64,000 bases of DNA from Hymenobacter volaticus (GTDB taxonomy: Bacteria > Bacteroidota > Bacteroidia > Cytophagales > Hymenobacteraceae). The stretch is taken from positions 1-64,000 of the forward strand of contig NZ_CP095070.1 in the NCBI RefSeq assembly GCF_022921055.1, given 5' to 3'. Below, piece by piece: positions 1-9,870 of this stretch. Each line of letters begins with the position of its first letter. Within the stretch, counting starts at the first letter, position 1. The translations under genes and the position numbers were made by a program. Below the pieces are notes generated by a model. It had not been told where the DNA came from. It saw only the letters and a list, made by a program, of their open reading frames with translations, and did no database searches.

Positions 1-1241
1 CCCACGTCAAGATTACGGACCTGCTGCTGGAAGTCGACGAGTGGACCGGGTTCAGCCGCCACTTCACCCACCTGAAAACCGGGACCCCGGCCAAGGACCA
101 CGCCCTGCTGCTTACCACCCTGCTGGCCGATGGGCTGAACCTGGGCCTGACCAAAATGGCCGAGGCCTGCCCCGGCAGCACCCCCGCCAAACTCGCCTGG
201 CTCCAGGCCTGGCACATCCGCGACGACACCTATTCGCTGGCCCTGGCCGAGTTGGTCAACGCGCAGTTGCGCCAGCCTTTCGCGGCCCACTGGGGCGACG
301 GCACCACGTCCTCGTCGGACGGGCAGCGGTTTCGGGCCGGGGGACGCGCCGAGAGCACCGGGCATATCAATCCCAAGTACGGGGCCGAGCCGGGCCGGCT
401 GTTCTACACCCACGTCTCGGACCAGTACGCGCCCTTCAGTAGTCAGGTGATTAACGTCGGCGTGCGGGATGCGACCTACGTGCTCGACGGGTTGCTCTAC
501 CACGAATCCGACCTGCGCATCGCCGAGCACTACACCGATACGGCCGGCTTTACCGACCACCTGTTTGCCGTAATGCCGCTGCTGAGCTACCGCTTCGCGC
601 CCCGCATCCGCGACCTGAGCGAGACGAAGCTGTACGTGCCGCCGGGCTCCCCGGCGTACGAGGCCTTGCAGCCGCTGCTGGGCGGCACCCTCAACGTGCG
701 CCACATCCTGGCCCACTGGGAAGCCATTCTGCGCCTGGCCACTTCCATCAAGCAAGGTACCGTGACCGCCTCGCTCATGCTGCGCAAACTCGGTAGCTAC
801 CCGCGCCAGAACGGGCTGGCGGTGGCCCTGCGCGAATTGGGCCGCATCGAGCGGAGTTTGTTCATTCTGGACTGGTTGCAGAGCGTCGACTTGCGCCGCC
901 GCGTACAGGTGGGGCTCAACAAAGGCGAAGCCCGCAACGCGCTGGCCCGGGCCGTCTTCTTCCACCGGCTGGGCGAAATCCGGGACCGGGGCTTCGAGCA
1001 GCAGCGCTACCGGGCCAGCGGCCTGAACCTACTCACGGCCGCCATCGTGCTCTGGAACACGGTGTATGTGCAGCGCGCCGTGCAGGCCCTGCGGGCCCAC
1101 GGCCAGCCCGTGGACGAGGCGCTCTTGTCTTACTTATCGCCGCTGGGCTGGGAGCATATCAACCTGACGGGCGACTATTCCTGGCGCACCAAACGCGCTA
1201 CAGGCAAATTTCAGCCCCTGAGGCCCCTGTCTAGACCTTAA
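1..1241 (+). CDS. tnpA: Tn3-family transposase TnpA, C-terminal part (5' end outside window)
   Basis: The frame is open from base 3, so the gene begins before the window. About 412 residues are visible and correspond to the C-terminal DDE catalytic domain of Tn3-family transposases. Seen directly: the [14 protein letters not shown] block with a catalytic Asp, the [12 protein letters not shown] segment, and the C-terminal [14 protein letters not shown] block that carries the conserved Glu. The enzyme cuts at the 38-bp inverted repeats and moves the element replicatively. The stop codon lies inside the terminal inverted repeat, as is usual for this family. No resolvase or cargo gene is in the window; these would lie to the left. 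Identification is firm. Confidence 0.95.
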   Translation, partial: HVKITDLLLEVDEWTGFSRHFTHLKTGTPAKDHALLLTTLLADGLNLGLTKMAEACPGSTPAKLAWLQAWHIRDDTYSLALAELVNAQLRQPFAAHWGDGTTSSSDGQRFRAGGRAESTGHINPKYGAEPGRLFYTHVSDQYAPFSSQVINVGVRDATYVLDGLLYHESDLRIAEHYTDTAGFTDHLFAVMPLLSYRFAPRIRDLSETKLYVPPGSPAYEALQPLLGGTLNVRHILAHWEAILRLATSIKQGTVTASLMLRKLGSYPRQNGLAVALRELGRIERSLFILDWLQSVDLRRRVQVGLNKGEARNALARAVFFHRLGEIRDRGFEQQRYRASGLNLLTAAIVLWNTVYVQRAVQALRAHGQPVDEALLSYLSPLGWEHINLTGDYSWRTKRATGKFQPLRPLSRP

Positions 1242-1273
1242 CGTGCTATTTTTTCCGTTTCCTGAGAGGCCCC
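1237..1273. repeat. Tn3-type terminal inverted repeat (right end of transposon)
   Basis: Read outward on the minus strand this 37-base segment starts GGGG and ends CACGTTAAG, with an internal CAGGAAACGG core. That is the layout of Tn3/Tn21-type ends, which run GGGG to TAAG over about 38 bp. It overlaps the tnpA stop and abuts the last codon of the restored manganese catalase gene. The partner repeat and the 5-bp target duplication lie outside the window. Confidence 0.85.
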
Positions 1274-2144
1274 TAGAGGCCCATCGTGTCTTTGATGTTG
1301 CCCATGATGGTATCGGACAGCGTCATTTGCTCCACTTGCGCGTGGCCTTCGGGTACCGGCGGCGCTAGCTTGGGCTCTCCCCTAGCGGCTGCGCTTTTAC
1401 CACGTGGAACTCGCCTTTGCCATCGATGGACGGCCCCTGTGTCCAGCGGCCGTTCGGCGTGCCGATATCATTGACACTGGTGCTGACAAACGCATAGCTG
1501 AACTGCTGCACTTCCTGGCTTTGCGGGAAGGAGTTGGGAATCGGGTGGATCCCCTGCACGCCCCCAAGCTCTTCGAGCACAGCCAGCCACTGGTTTTGGT
1601 GCATGCTGTCGCGCGCAATCAAGAAGGCCAGCATGTCTTTCATGCCCGCATCGTCCGTCATTTCCCACAGGCGCGTGGCCAGCACGCGGCCCGTGCTTTC
1701 CGCCATGACGTTGGCGTACATATCGGCGGCCGTGTTGCCGCTGCCTACTACCCAAGAGCCATTGAAGGGCACCCCGTTGGCATCCACGGCCATCGCCGCC
1801 AGACCCGCGGAAAGGAAATGGCGTGGATCCATGCCGCCCATGACGGCGCCTACCATTTTGTCCTGGGCCAGTTCGTCTTTGAGGCTGGTGGGTGCTCCCT
1901 CCAGGTTGAGGGCCACGGCCGTGGCTAGCATTTCAATGTGCGCCATTTCTTCGGTGCCCGTTTCCAGCAGCATGTCGCGATACTTCACCGGGCCGCGGGT
2001 GCCCCAGGCCTGAAACAGATATTGTAAACAGACGCGAATCTCGCCCTCGATGCCGCCAATGGCTTGCTGCAGCATCCGGGCAAACGCCGGGTTCGGCCGG
2101 TCCACCCGGACGGTGTATTGTAGTTCTTTGTCGTGGTAAAACAT
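1273..2144 (-). CDS. Manganese catalase (frameshifted near the 3' end)
   Basis: Non-haem dimanganese catalase that breaks down hydrogen peroxide to water and oxygen. The ferritin-like four-helix core shows the expected metal ligands in GEIRVCLQYLF, GTEEMAHIEML and the later WEMTDDAG...DSMHQNQW helices. As read, the frame stops at 1365 after 259 residues. Adding one G to the GGGG run (plus-strand CCCC 1379-1382) continues it through PLGGEPKLAPPVPEG to a stop at 1273-1275, giving 290 residues, the normal family length. The restored stop codon touches the outermost base of the Tn3 inverted repeat, so the transposon sits exactly at the 3' end. Start at 2144 gives the conserved MFYHDKELQY. Confidence 0.9.
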
Positions 2145-2541
2145 ACGCGGAAAACGGGTTGGTGGAATACGCTACGACCATCGCAGCGCTACCTGCTATA
2201 CGACTCGCCTAGAAGCCTTAGCTGCCTGGAAAACACGTAAATCATATCCGTAGAATCACAAAATACCGGGTACATCTACCTACGTATATCCGCCTATTCG
2301 CTCGCGGCCTGCCCTAACTTGCCGCTTATCCCGGCTCTGCTGGTTCGCAGTCACTGACTTTTTTCTACGACGAGAAACGAGTGTTCCCTGTAAGCGTACG
2401 GGCCGCTGTTGACAGCGCAATTCCTCTTACCGGATTTGTGTTCTGTTGTGTCGTAGCAATGCGGCTGCTCGCCGGGGAAAAGCCTGCTTACGGCGCAAAA
2501 GGAACCACCTTTTTAGCCCCTAGCAAAGACCAGGTTCCGTC
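2145..2541. other. Intergenic region
   Basis: About 400 bp upstream of the manganese catalase and downstream of the KGG protein. It should hold the catalase promoter. I see no convincing open frame, hairpin or repeat. Confidence 0.4.
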
Positions 2542-2760
2542 TTAGGATTGGGCAATGCGGCTCCGACTCGCTTGTCCACCCTTGCGGCCCGCCGCCCAGG
2601 CTTCTTCTTTCGTCCACTGGTGGCCGCGGCCACTCTGATCAGAGGCTTTCCCGCCTTCGCTCGCAATCCGGCGCTGCGTGGTCGCATCCATGGAAGCAAA
2701 GCCACGGGGGCGTTTGGTTGGGGTCGTGTTGTTGTTAGGGATAGCAGGAGTTGTCGCCAT
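2542..2760 (-). CDS. KGG-repeat general stress protein (YciG/con-10-like)
   Basis: A 72-residue hydrophilic protein with the GFASMDATTQRRIASEGGKAS block followed by a second KEEAWAAGRKGGQAS block, the KGG repeat of YciG/con-10-like stress proteins. Members are small, basic, probably disordered proteins induced by desiccation, osmotic or stationary stress; their molecular role is not settled. I chose the start at 2760 (MATTPAIPNNN) because the 40 residues upstream in the same frame are unlike the family. It lies 397 bp from the manganese catalase, another stress gene, in the same orientation. Confidence 0.8.
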   Translation of the reverse strand: MATTPAIPNNNTTPTKRPRGFASMDATTQRRIASEGGKASDQSGRGHQWTKEEAWAAGRKGGQASRSRIAQS

Positions 2761-3158
2761 GATCAGGAAGGAATGAAGGAGTAGCAGTAGGGCCTCATCT
2801 AGCCCTGCTGCTCTCTCTGACGCGCTGCCCAAACTAGTAGCTAGGTTGCGACCCGTAATTATAGGATTATAGCAGTGCAATACCGTGCTTACCGAAGGCG
2901 CTACGCGCTATACAGACGGTAGTAGCGGCAACGAGCCCCTCGGTTGCGGACGCCGACTGACTGGCACTGCGTGAACAAAACGGCTCCCTCGCGCAGCGAT
3001 CAGCACGAGGCGTCGTACAAGTGCGGCCTGCGGATAATGCGTACTACATTTCAGTAGTTGATTGTCAGGCAAATGGGGTATAAACCCGGACGTGAGGCAT
3101 ACTGGCTTGACCGACCTTTGAAGCGTTGTTTCTTTCTTCGTTTCCTAGCGCTTTTTCC
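2761..3158. other. Intergenic region
   Basis: About 400 bp between divergent genes (KGG protein on minus, STAS protein on plus). It presumably carries both promoters. No RNA gene, repeat or plausible coding frame was seen. Confidence 0.4.
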
Positions 3159-3517
3159 ATGGTCGTTTATCACGAAGCTCTGCCAACCGGCTACTTGCTG
3201 GTCCTGGCGCCCGATGCGGGTGCTACTACCGAAACCGAACTGGCTGATCACCTGACGCAGGCCAGTCGTAGCGGCCGACCCACCGTGTGGGTGGATTGTC
3301 GCCTGCTCGATACGCTTTCCCCACGGCGGTGTGGCTGCTGTGGTCGTGTCAGCTACGGCTGCGTCGGCGAGGTATTCCTATGGTCCTGTGCCGAGCTACA
3401 GCACGCGTGCAGCAAGTGCTGCAGCAGACGCTGGCCAGCGTCTGCTCTGGGCTCCCCCAAGCCCAATCGCTTGACGAGGCCGTGGCCTTCACGGCTGCCA
3501 TAAGCCGCCGCCTATGA
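3159..3517 (+). CDS. STAS-domain protein (frameshifted), anti-sigma-factor-antagonist-like
   Basis: The first frame (MVVYHEALPTGYLLVLAPD ... TVWVDCRLLDTLSP) and the second (AVWLLWSCQLRLRRRG ... VLCRATARVQQVL) together give the beta-alpha pattern of a STAS domain: a VDCRLLDTLS strand-loop, a helix, then a VLCRA strand. One C added to CCCC 3319-3322 joins them into 119 residues. STAS proteins of this size act as antagonists in partner-switching control of sigma factors or in phosphorelays. I see no Ser/Thr in the usual DSSG position, so phospho-regulation is uncertain. Its stop overlaps the start of the next gene (ATGA), so the two are translationally coupled. Confidence 0.6.
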
Positions 3518-3750
3518 GGTCTGCTGCTTTGCCCGCTACCATCTCCCTGGAGTGCTTTCGCGCCTGGCCCTTGCCCCAACAAGCGGCTTTACTGTTTGCC
3601 GAAGGCACGCTGCTGGCCTACCGTTGGGAAACTCACCGCGCGGTGGGGCTTTACCAGCTCGCCGATTTCTTTTGTGAACTTTCTTACGACACGACGACGT
3701 ACGCGTTACGTGGTACGCGAGCTTTTACACACTTAACGGACTTCGTTTGA
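3514..3750 (+). CDS. Small hypothetical protein coupled to the STAS gene
   Basis: A 78-residue protein whose ATG overlaps the stop of the STAS-domain gene (ATGA), implying co-translation. The sequence (ECFRAWPLPQQAALLFAEG, YQLADFFCELSYD) looks like a compact folded domain without a signal peptide or membrane segment. I do not recognise a family. The coupling suggests a dedicated partner or target of the STAS protein, but that is inference from position only. Confidence 0.55.
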   Translation: MRSAALPATISLECFRAWPLPQQAALLFAEGTLLAYRWETHRAVGLYQLADFFCELSYDTTTYALRGTRAFTHLTDFV

Positions 3751-4128
3751 CCGAGTGGGGCCACAGCTTCTTGATAAACGTTAGAAGAGTGGACGCTTCT
3801 CGACGAGCAATTCGGTGAAAGAGAAAGAGCTGGCAAAAAAATGAACCTCCCATTTACTTACTAAGCCCTGCACCCCAAGCTAGAGAAAAAGCTAAACGAA
3901 CGTGTCCGTGTTCAAGCAGCCTGCGTGAATGGCCCCGTAGAGTGCAGCAGGCGTGATACAGCTTGGGGTATAATAGAGCTAGCATACTTTAATACTTTAG
4001 GCCACTGTTGCTATGCTAATAAATAGCACTGCATTCCTTGCCACCTAGGTGTAAGGGGTGTAAGTATAGTAGCTTCACTTCGATCTAGCGCGGGAAAAAT
4101 CTATTTCACCTAACGGCCGTGCACCTTT
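3751..4128. other. Intergenic region between convergent genes
   Basis: About 380 bp between the STAS pair (plus) and the transglutaminase operon (minus). It is relatively AT-rich in its second half. I see no clear intrinsic terminator, repeat or gene. Confidence 0.4.
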
Positions 4129-5124
4129 TTATTGCTGCTGTTGCTCTTGGTGTTGAAGTAACAGGTCTATGTAGCGGCGGTACGAGTTTATGGGCATCTC
4201 CCGGTCCGGCACCTCGTAGGTGGGCGCCGGGGCTAGGGCAGGCGTTGCGGGCTGGTTGGGAGTGCGGCTTTCAATCTGCACCGATACCTCCAGTCGATGC
4301 GTGCTGATGCCTTTGTAAGTGCCCTTGACGGGCGTGCAGTCCCGGAAGTTGCGGCCGAGGGCAACGCGGATGTGTCCGTCATTGACGATGCAGTTGTTGG
4401 TGGGATCGAGGCCCAGCCAACCGTAAAACGGAATATAGGCTTCCACCCAAGCATGCGTGGCACCGTAGCCGCGCACACCTTCTACCTGCGGACATACGTA
4501 GCCACTCACGTAGCGAGCCGGAATGCCAGCGAGCCGTAGCAACGCCAGCAGCAGGTGGGCAAAGTCTTGGCAAACTCCCGTTTTCAATTGCCAGATTTCC
4601 TTTACCGGAGTTTCCACATTGGTCACGCCCTGGCGGTACTCGACGTTGTCGTACACGTATTCTGAGAGCACCAGCGCGTTTTTCAGCGGCTTGTCCGCGT
4701 AGTTGACCAGCTGGTGCACCGTAGCAACTAGATCGGTTTCCAGTTTGGCTTCTTCGGGGTTCAGGAAGTCAATAAACGCCGGGTCGAACTGCCGCCGCTG
4801 CAAGTCTTGCCATTGCAGATCCCCTGCCGCCTCGTCCATCGGAAATAGGATAGGGTGCGTGGTGACGTCGGCCGTAGATTCTACTACGAGCACCGTGTGC
4901 GGCTGTAATACGGTGAAGACGCCCACAGTGTTGCCGTAGCAATCCAAGTAGGTGTCCAAACCAATACGTTGCTTGCTGCCAGAATCATTGGACACGCAGA
5001 CTTCGTGCCGGGCTACGTCTAGGCGCTCATCCGCTAACGGGTACAGCATCACCTGGTTGGCACAGTCGATTACTTCGGCGGCGTAGGTGTAGCGGGTGGT
5101 GTGTTTGAGGGTGTAAGAGGGCAT
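4129..5124 (-). CDS. Transglutaminase-like cysteine protease-fold protein
   Basis: A 331-residue protein with an N-terminal bacterial transglutaminase-like beta domain (YTLKHTTRYTYAAEV) and a transglutaminase core. The catalytic triad is visible: Cys in GVCQDFAHLLL, His in YGATHAWVEAY and Asp in GWLGLDPTNN. Such proteins are predicted peptidases or amide-bond enzymes rather than cross-linkers. It is the last gene of a three-gene minus-strand operon, after the alpha-E protein (10-bp gap) and the ATP-grasp protein. That fixed combination is known from genomic surveys of amidoligase systems and is thought to make or trim a peptide-like product of unknown identity. Start 5124 was preferred over an upstream ATG at 5148 because MPSYTLKH is the usual N-terminus. 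Confidence 0.88.
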   Translation of the reverse strand: MPSYTLKHTTRYTYAAEVIDCANQVMLYPLADERLDVARHEVCVSNDSGSKQRIGLDTYLDCYGNTVGVFTVLQPHTVLVVESTADVTTHPILFPMDEAAGDLQWQDLQRRQFDPAFIDFLNPEEAKLETDLVATVHQLVNYADKPLKNALVLSEYVYDNVEYRQGVTNVETPVKEIWQLKTGVCQDFAHLLLALLRLAGIPARYVSGYVCPQVEGVRGYGATHAWVEAYIPFYGWLGLDPTNNCIVNDGHIRVALGRNFRDCTPVKGTYKGISTHRLEVSVQIESRTPNQPATPALAPAPTYEVPDREMPINSYRRYIDLLLQHQEQQQQ

Positions 5125-5134
5125 GCGCGTGCGG

Positions 5135-6073
5135 TTAGCTTCTTCCAAAATAGGTTTTACTCAGGGCCACCGCCAGGTCGGTTAGCTCCTTGCGGAGGTG
5201 CAGCAACAACCCGTCGAGATTGTCAGGCTTGCTGGCCGACACGCTGCTGTACTTCACGTGGCTGGCCAGCCGGCCAATCATCACACCGAGCTGTTCGTGC
5301 CTTTCCAGTAAGCTGTCGGCTTTTAGCCGCTCGAAGTACCAACTCAACCGGTTCAAGCACGAATCCAAGGAATTGGCAAAGTGCGGGTTATGCAGCACGA
5401 AATGCAGTACATTGTCGGGGTTGAAGTCGCCACGGTACGTTTTTAAATACAGCTCCTGCCCCGACAACGAGTGCAATAGGTAGCGCAGCTGCGGGATTTC
5501 ATCCGGCGTGGGCAGTTGAGCGGCTACGCTCGGCCACTGCGTACGCACAATGTCAGTGGTTTGCAGGGCCCGTTCCAGCAGGCGGCCTAGGTTCAGATAA
5601 CCGTAGCTTTCGTCGCGGGGCATTGTGGTTTGCACCGTACCTACGAAAACCAACCCGTGGCGCAGTAACCCATCGATACTGGAGAGCGGATCGCTGTAGC
5701 AAATTTGCTGCACCAGTTCGGGCTCCCGAATCGCGTGGTAGAAGCTGTTCAGGCACTGCCATACCTCCGGCGACGTGTGGTTCTGCACCGCCCGGGCATT
5801 CTCACGGGCTTGGTAGACGTTGTTATAGGCTGATGCAGAGTTGTTTTTAGCCAATATCAGGTGTTCCAGCACCCGAGAGGTGTCTCGTTCCAAGCCCGTT
5901 ATCTCTTCCGGATTCAGGCTGCCGCCGAAGCAATACAGCAACGGGCGCCAGCTAAAATCGTGGGGGTTGTCCTGGGACGCCTGGTAGTGAATGCGGATGA
6001 CTTGCAGCATGGCATGGGTGCGTTCCATGTAACGGGCCAACCAATAGAGAGTGTCTGCAACGCGACTCAGCAT
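5135..6073 (-). CDS. Alpha-E domain protein
   Basis: 312 residues, mostly helical, with the conserved opening MLSRVADTLYWLARYMERTHAMLQ and the central DSSIDGLLR/RDESYGYLNLGRLLERA segments typical of the alpha-E family. The Glu and Arg residues of that signature are thought to form a catalytic or ligand-binding centre, but no reaction has been assigned that I know of. It sits between the ATP-grasp gene (117-bp gap) and the transglutaminase gene (10-bp gap) on the same strand. Intact frame; full family length. Confidence 0.88.
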   Translation of the reverse strand: MLSRVADTLYWLARYMERTHAMLQVIRIHYQASQDNPHDFSWRPLLYCFGGSLNPEEITGLERDTSRVLEHLILAKNNSASAYNNVYQARENARAVQNHTSPEVWQCLNSFYHAIREPELVQQICYSDPLSSIDGLLRHGLVFVGTVQTTMPRDESYGYLNLGRLLERALQTTDIVRTQWPSVAAQLPTPDEIPQLRYLLHSLSGQELYLKTYRGDFNPDNVLHFVLHNPHFANSLDSCLNRLSWYFERLKADSLLERHEQLGVMIGRLASHVKYSSVSASKPDNLDGLLLHLRKELTDLAVALSKTYFGRS

Positions 6074-6190
6074 GCGGGAAGAGAAAGAAGAAAGAATAAT
6101 AAATGGTGACGATACTTAAGCGGGTTGTTAGCGCGTTAAGGCGCAGTAGTACCAGTAGGCCGATGCGAGTGCAGGTCAGAGTTGCTGGGT

Positions 6191-7648
6191 TCAGTCGTGC
6201 TCTGGCCCGAGCACCCAGGTGTCTTTGCTACCCCCACCCTGCGAGGAGTTGACCACCAACGAGCCTTCTTGCAGCGCGACCCGAGTAAGGCCGCCGGGCA
6301 CAATATCGATGCCCCGGGGCCCATACAGTGCGTAGGGCCGCAGGTCAACGCGGCGGGGCTGTAGCACCCCATTGAGGTAGCAGGGCGTGGAAGACAGGCT
6401 GATGATGGGTTGGGCAATAAAGCTGCGCGGGTCGGCCGTAATAGCTTCCCGGAAATCTTGCATCTGCTCTTCAGTAGCACTGCTGCCAATGAGCATGCCG
6501 TACCCCCCCGACTCATTGGTGCGCTTGATGACCATGCGCTCCATGTTGCTGAACACGTGCTGGCGCTGCTCCGGGTCGCTCATCTGGTAGGTAGGTACCG
6601 TTTTCAGAATCGGTTCCTCGTTGAGATAGTAGCGGATCATGGCTGGTACGTAAGCGTACACGGCCTTGTCGTCGGCCACCCCGTTGCCCATGGCATTGAC
6701 GATGGCCACGTTGCCCTTCCGGTACGCGGCAAAGAGGCCGGGTACGCCCAAAGCACTGTCGGGCCGGAACACCAAGGGGTCGAGGAATTCGTCGTCGACG
6801 CGGCGGTAAATCACGTCTACCTGCTTGAGGCCCTGGGTGGACTTCATGAACACGTGGTGGTTGTGCACCACCAAGTCGCCGCCTTCCACCAGATCAATGC
6901 CCATCAGGCGGGCCAGGGTGGCGTGCTCGTAATATGCCGAGTTGTAGATGCCCGGCGACAAGAGCACCACCGTCGGGTCGTTGAGGTGCCGGTTGCCGAG
7001 GTCTTGCAAGTTACGCAGCAGCAGGGCGGGGTACTTGCGCACGGGCTGCACGTTGTTTTTGGGTAGCAAGTCAGGAAAGATACGCGAGGTGATCAGGCGG
7101 TTTTCCAGCATATACGACACCCCCGAAGGCGTGCGCAGATTGTCTTCCAGCACGTAAAACTCGCCATCATGGTCTCGAATGAGGTCCACACCCGCCACGT
7201 GCGTGTAGATATCGTGGGGCACATTCACGTTGATCATCTCGCGCAGAAACTGCGGGCACGAGTACACTAGCGCAGCCGGAATAATACCATCCTTGAGGAT
7301 AAACTGCTGGTGGTAGATATCCTTGAGAAATAGGTTGAGCGCCTTCAGCCGCTGCTTGATACCGGCTTCAATGTGCAGCCACTCTTTGTGCTGGATGATG
7401 CGGGGAATGATATCGAAAGGAAAAATCTTCTCGATGCCTTCGCCGCTGCTGTACACCGTGAACGTGACGCCCTGGCTCATGAACAGCTTTTTGGCTAGCT
7501 CATCTTTACGCGTCATTTCCGCGGCTGGCAGATCCTCAATGGCTGCCACAAAGTGACGGTACTCCGGGCGAATGCTATTGGCATGAAACATTTCATCCCA
7601 GATGTTAGGCTGCTCCCGATAAGCAGTCAACAAAGAGTTATTGGTCAT
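6191..7648 (-). CDS. Circularly permuted ATP-grasp protein (amidoligase-like)
   Basis: 485 residues from ATG 7648, which gives the family N-terminus MTNNSLLTAYREQPNIWDEM; an in-frame extension to 7798 is not family-like. Hallmarks of the circularly permuted ATP-grasp type 2 group are present: GVDLIRDHDGEFYVLEDN, GVSYMLENR, VVHNHHVFMKS, and a C-terminal nucleotide-binding NESGGYGMLIGSS loop. Predicted to couple ATP hydrolysis to amide or peptide bond formation. First gene of the operon with the alpha-E and transglutaminase proteins, so the three probably build and process one small peptide-like product. Confidence 0.9.
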   Translation of the reverse strand: MTNNSLLTAYREQPNIWDEMFHANSIRPEYRHFVAAIEDLPAAEMTRKDELAKKLFMSQGVTFTVYSSGEGIEKIFPFDIIPRIIQHKEWLHIEAGIKQRLKALNLFLKDIYHQQFILKDGIIPAALVYSCPQFLREMINVNVPHDIYTHVAGVDLIRDHDGEFYVLEDNLRTPSGVSYMLENRLITSRIFPDLLPKNNVQPVRKYPALLLRNLQDLGNRHLNDPTVVLLSPGIYNSAYYEHATLARLMGIDLVEGGDLVVHNHHVFMKSTQGLKQVDVIYRRVDDEFLDPLVFRPDSALGVPGLFAAYRKGNVAIVNAMGNGVADDKAVYAYVPAMIRYYLNEEPILKTVPTYQMSDPEQRQHVFSNMERMVIKRTNESGGYGMLIGSSATEEQMQDFREAITADPRSFIAQPIISLSSTPCYLNGVLQPRRVDLRPYALYGPRGIDIVPGGLTRVALQEGSLVVNSSQGGGSKDTWVLGPEHD

Positions 7649-8138
7649 AACAAACAAGACTGCAAGTAGCAGATGGGTGGGTGGGGCGGCGTGTAGAGTA
7701 GCAGAGGTAAGGACATACGCTTGTTTGAAAAGTAAGTTGCACTTTACTGTTATGTCGAGCTTGTGATTTAGCTTGTTGCCTATTGCTTTATCCACCACTC
7801 ACTCTTGACTAACAGGGAATGAATAGGTAGATAGTATGTCTGCTTGGACTGAGAAAACGCTCATTTAGCCCAAATAAGTCAGTTTATAGACGAGTTTGCT
7901 TTTCATGGTTCCAGACGGCGGAAGTAGCTTAAAGTCAGCAATATCAGGTTTAAACATTTTTTCAATTAAGCTTAACAATAGGATTATTGTAATTCAGACT
8001 TAATTTACGGGAAGCCGTTATGCGCTAGGGCTCTCGTTGCTAGGGTAGTCCAATCAGTCGGGTATTCCTTTCTGCTAAGGGTTTAGCAACGGGCAAGAAA
8101 CAAGCGGGTGCCCCCCGTTATTTACTCTCTACAGGCGT
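7649..8138. other. Divergent intergenic region
   Basis: About 490 bp between the ATP-grasp operon (minus) and the zinc peptidase gene (plus), AT-rich relative to its neighbours in the middle (about 7800-8010). It presumably carries promoters in both directions. I see no small gene or hairpin I can support. Confidence 0.4.
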
Positions 8139-9220
8139 ATGAAACTCTTTAACTGCACCCATTGTGCTCAGCTAGTTTATTTTGAAAACGACTTCTGTGA
8201 GCGGTGCGCCTATCCGTTGGGGCTGAACGTGGAGCAGCAGCAAATTGTGGCCCTGGAACGGCACGACGAGCAGCTTTTCACCCAGTATGGCCAAGCAGAT
8301 GGCGCCACTTATACCTACTGCGCCAACCATGCTTACCACGCCTGCAACTGGCTGGTGCCTACTGCCAGCAACCAACCGTTCTGCCGCGCGTGTGTTCTCA
8401 ACCACACGATTCCCAAGCTCAGCGTGCCGGAACACATTACCCGGTGGCAGGCGCTGGAAAAAGGCAAGCACCGCCTAGTATTTAGCTTGCTGCAACTAGG
8501 CTTGCCCATAATCAGCAAAACCGAAAACCCAGAAACTGGTCTGGCCTTTGACTTCTTGGCGGATCCAAAGAATCCGGAGGCGGAAAAAGTAATGACTGGC
8601 CACGACAACGGCCTCATCACCATCAACATCAAGGAAGCTGATGACGTGGCGCGCGAGATGGCGCGCAAAAATATGGATGAAGTATACCGCACCGTTTTGG
8701 GGCATTTTCGCCACGAAGTGGGTCACTACTACTGGGACCGGTTGGTGGCCGACTCCCCCACCCTACTGGATGAATGTCGCCAGCTGTTTGGCGACGACCG
8801 GGCTGATTACGGAGAAGCCCTAAAGCACCACTATGCCGAAGGGCCGCCTATAAATTGGCGCCAACACTTTATCAGTGCGTACGCCACCACGCACCCCTGG
8901 GAGGACTGGGCGGAAACCTGGGCCCACTACCTGCACATCATCGATACGCTGCAAACGGCTTCTGCCTTTAGCTTGCGCGTACGGCCCCAAGCCAGCAGTA
9001 TCGCTGATAACCTGACGGCGGCCATCACCGATGACCCTACCAAACCGAAAACTTCGAGAACATCATGCAGCAATGGCTGCCCCTTTCACTAGCTCTCAAT
9101 AGCCTCAACCGTAGCATGGGGTTGCCGGACGTGTATCCGTTTGTCATCACGCCTGCGGTAATCGAAAAGCTGACGTTTATTCACCGGGTCTGCCACCAAG
9201 TTCCTCAGCCCGGACACTAA
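8139..9220 (+). CDS. Zinc-ribbon putative zinc metallopeptidase (frameshifted near C-terminus)
   Basis: N-terminal zinc ribbon with CTHC (6-9) and CERC (20-23), a middle alpha/beta region, then the gluzincin motif HEVGH at about residues 192-196 in GHFRHEVGHYYWDRL. This matches the putative zinc-binding metallopeptidase family with an N-terminal zinc ribbon, cytoplasmic, substrate unknown. As read the frame stops at 9092; one A added to AAA 9042-9044 continues it as PTKTENFENIMQQWLPLSL through SLNRSMGLPDVYPFVI to a stop at 9220, 360 residues, the expected family ending. I therefore treat it as one gene with a one-base break. Confidence 0.85.
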
Positions 9221-9366
9221 CGCTTTTTCCATCCCAACCTGCGCGTGCATCTGCTCGCGCGCGGTGAGGACTACACCTTGCCTGCGCCTATGGCCAATGG
9301 GTCGTCTTATCCTTAAATACCTCTACGCATGAATCAACCCCCATTCCACCGACTTCATCCCCTCTT

Positions 9367-9870
9367 ATGGCCCGGATTGTGGAGCGCAACATTCAGGAGC
9401 TGCTCCAACGCCGGCAGGCCGAGGAAGCGCGCCGTACTTGGCAGGAACGGCTTGCCGATGCTGTCACCGCTTTTGCCGGCAGCCTGACTTTCGTTTTTAT
9501 TCACTTGAGCCTGTTTGGTGGCTGGCTACTGTGGAATGTCGGCTGGCTCGGCCTGAAACCGTTCGACCCTAGCTTCGTGGTCTTAGCTATGTTCGCCTCG
9601 GTCGAGGCCATTTTCCTCTCCACGTTTGTACTCATCAGCCAAAACCGCATGTCGGCCCAGGCCAACAAACGCGCCGAGCTCAACCTGCAAGTCAGCCTGC
9701 TCGGCGAGCACGAAATCACCCGCCTCGTTACACTGGTGGCGGAAATGTCTAAAAAACTCGGCATCCAGGAAGGACATGACCCAGAAATAGCGGAGCTCGT
9801 CAAAGACGTCAGACCCGAGCAGGTGCTCGACACCATTGAGCACCACGAGCGATTCAGTTCAACTACTTAG
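9367..9870 (+). CDS. DUF1003 membrane protein
   Basis: 167 residues with two membrane helices (SLTFVFIHLSLFGGWLLWNV and VLAMFASVEAIFLSTFVLI) followed by the conserved SQNRMSAQANKRAELNLQ signature of DUF1003 proteins and a soluble helical tail. Function unknown. An upstream ATG at 9329 would join this frame if one C were added to CCCCC 9338-9342, giving a 13-residue N-terminal extension; given the other one-base losses in this window that is a real possibility. Faces the same way as the zinc peptidase 146 bp upstream. Confidence 0.85.
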   Translation: MARIVERNIQELLQRRQAEEARRTWQERLADAVTAFAGSLTFVFIHLSLFGGWLLWNVGWLGLKPFDPSFVVLAMFASVEAIFLSTFVLISQNRMSAQANKRAELNLQVSLLGEHEITRLVTLVAEMSKKLGIQEGHDPEIAELVKDVRPEQVLDTIEHHERFSSTT

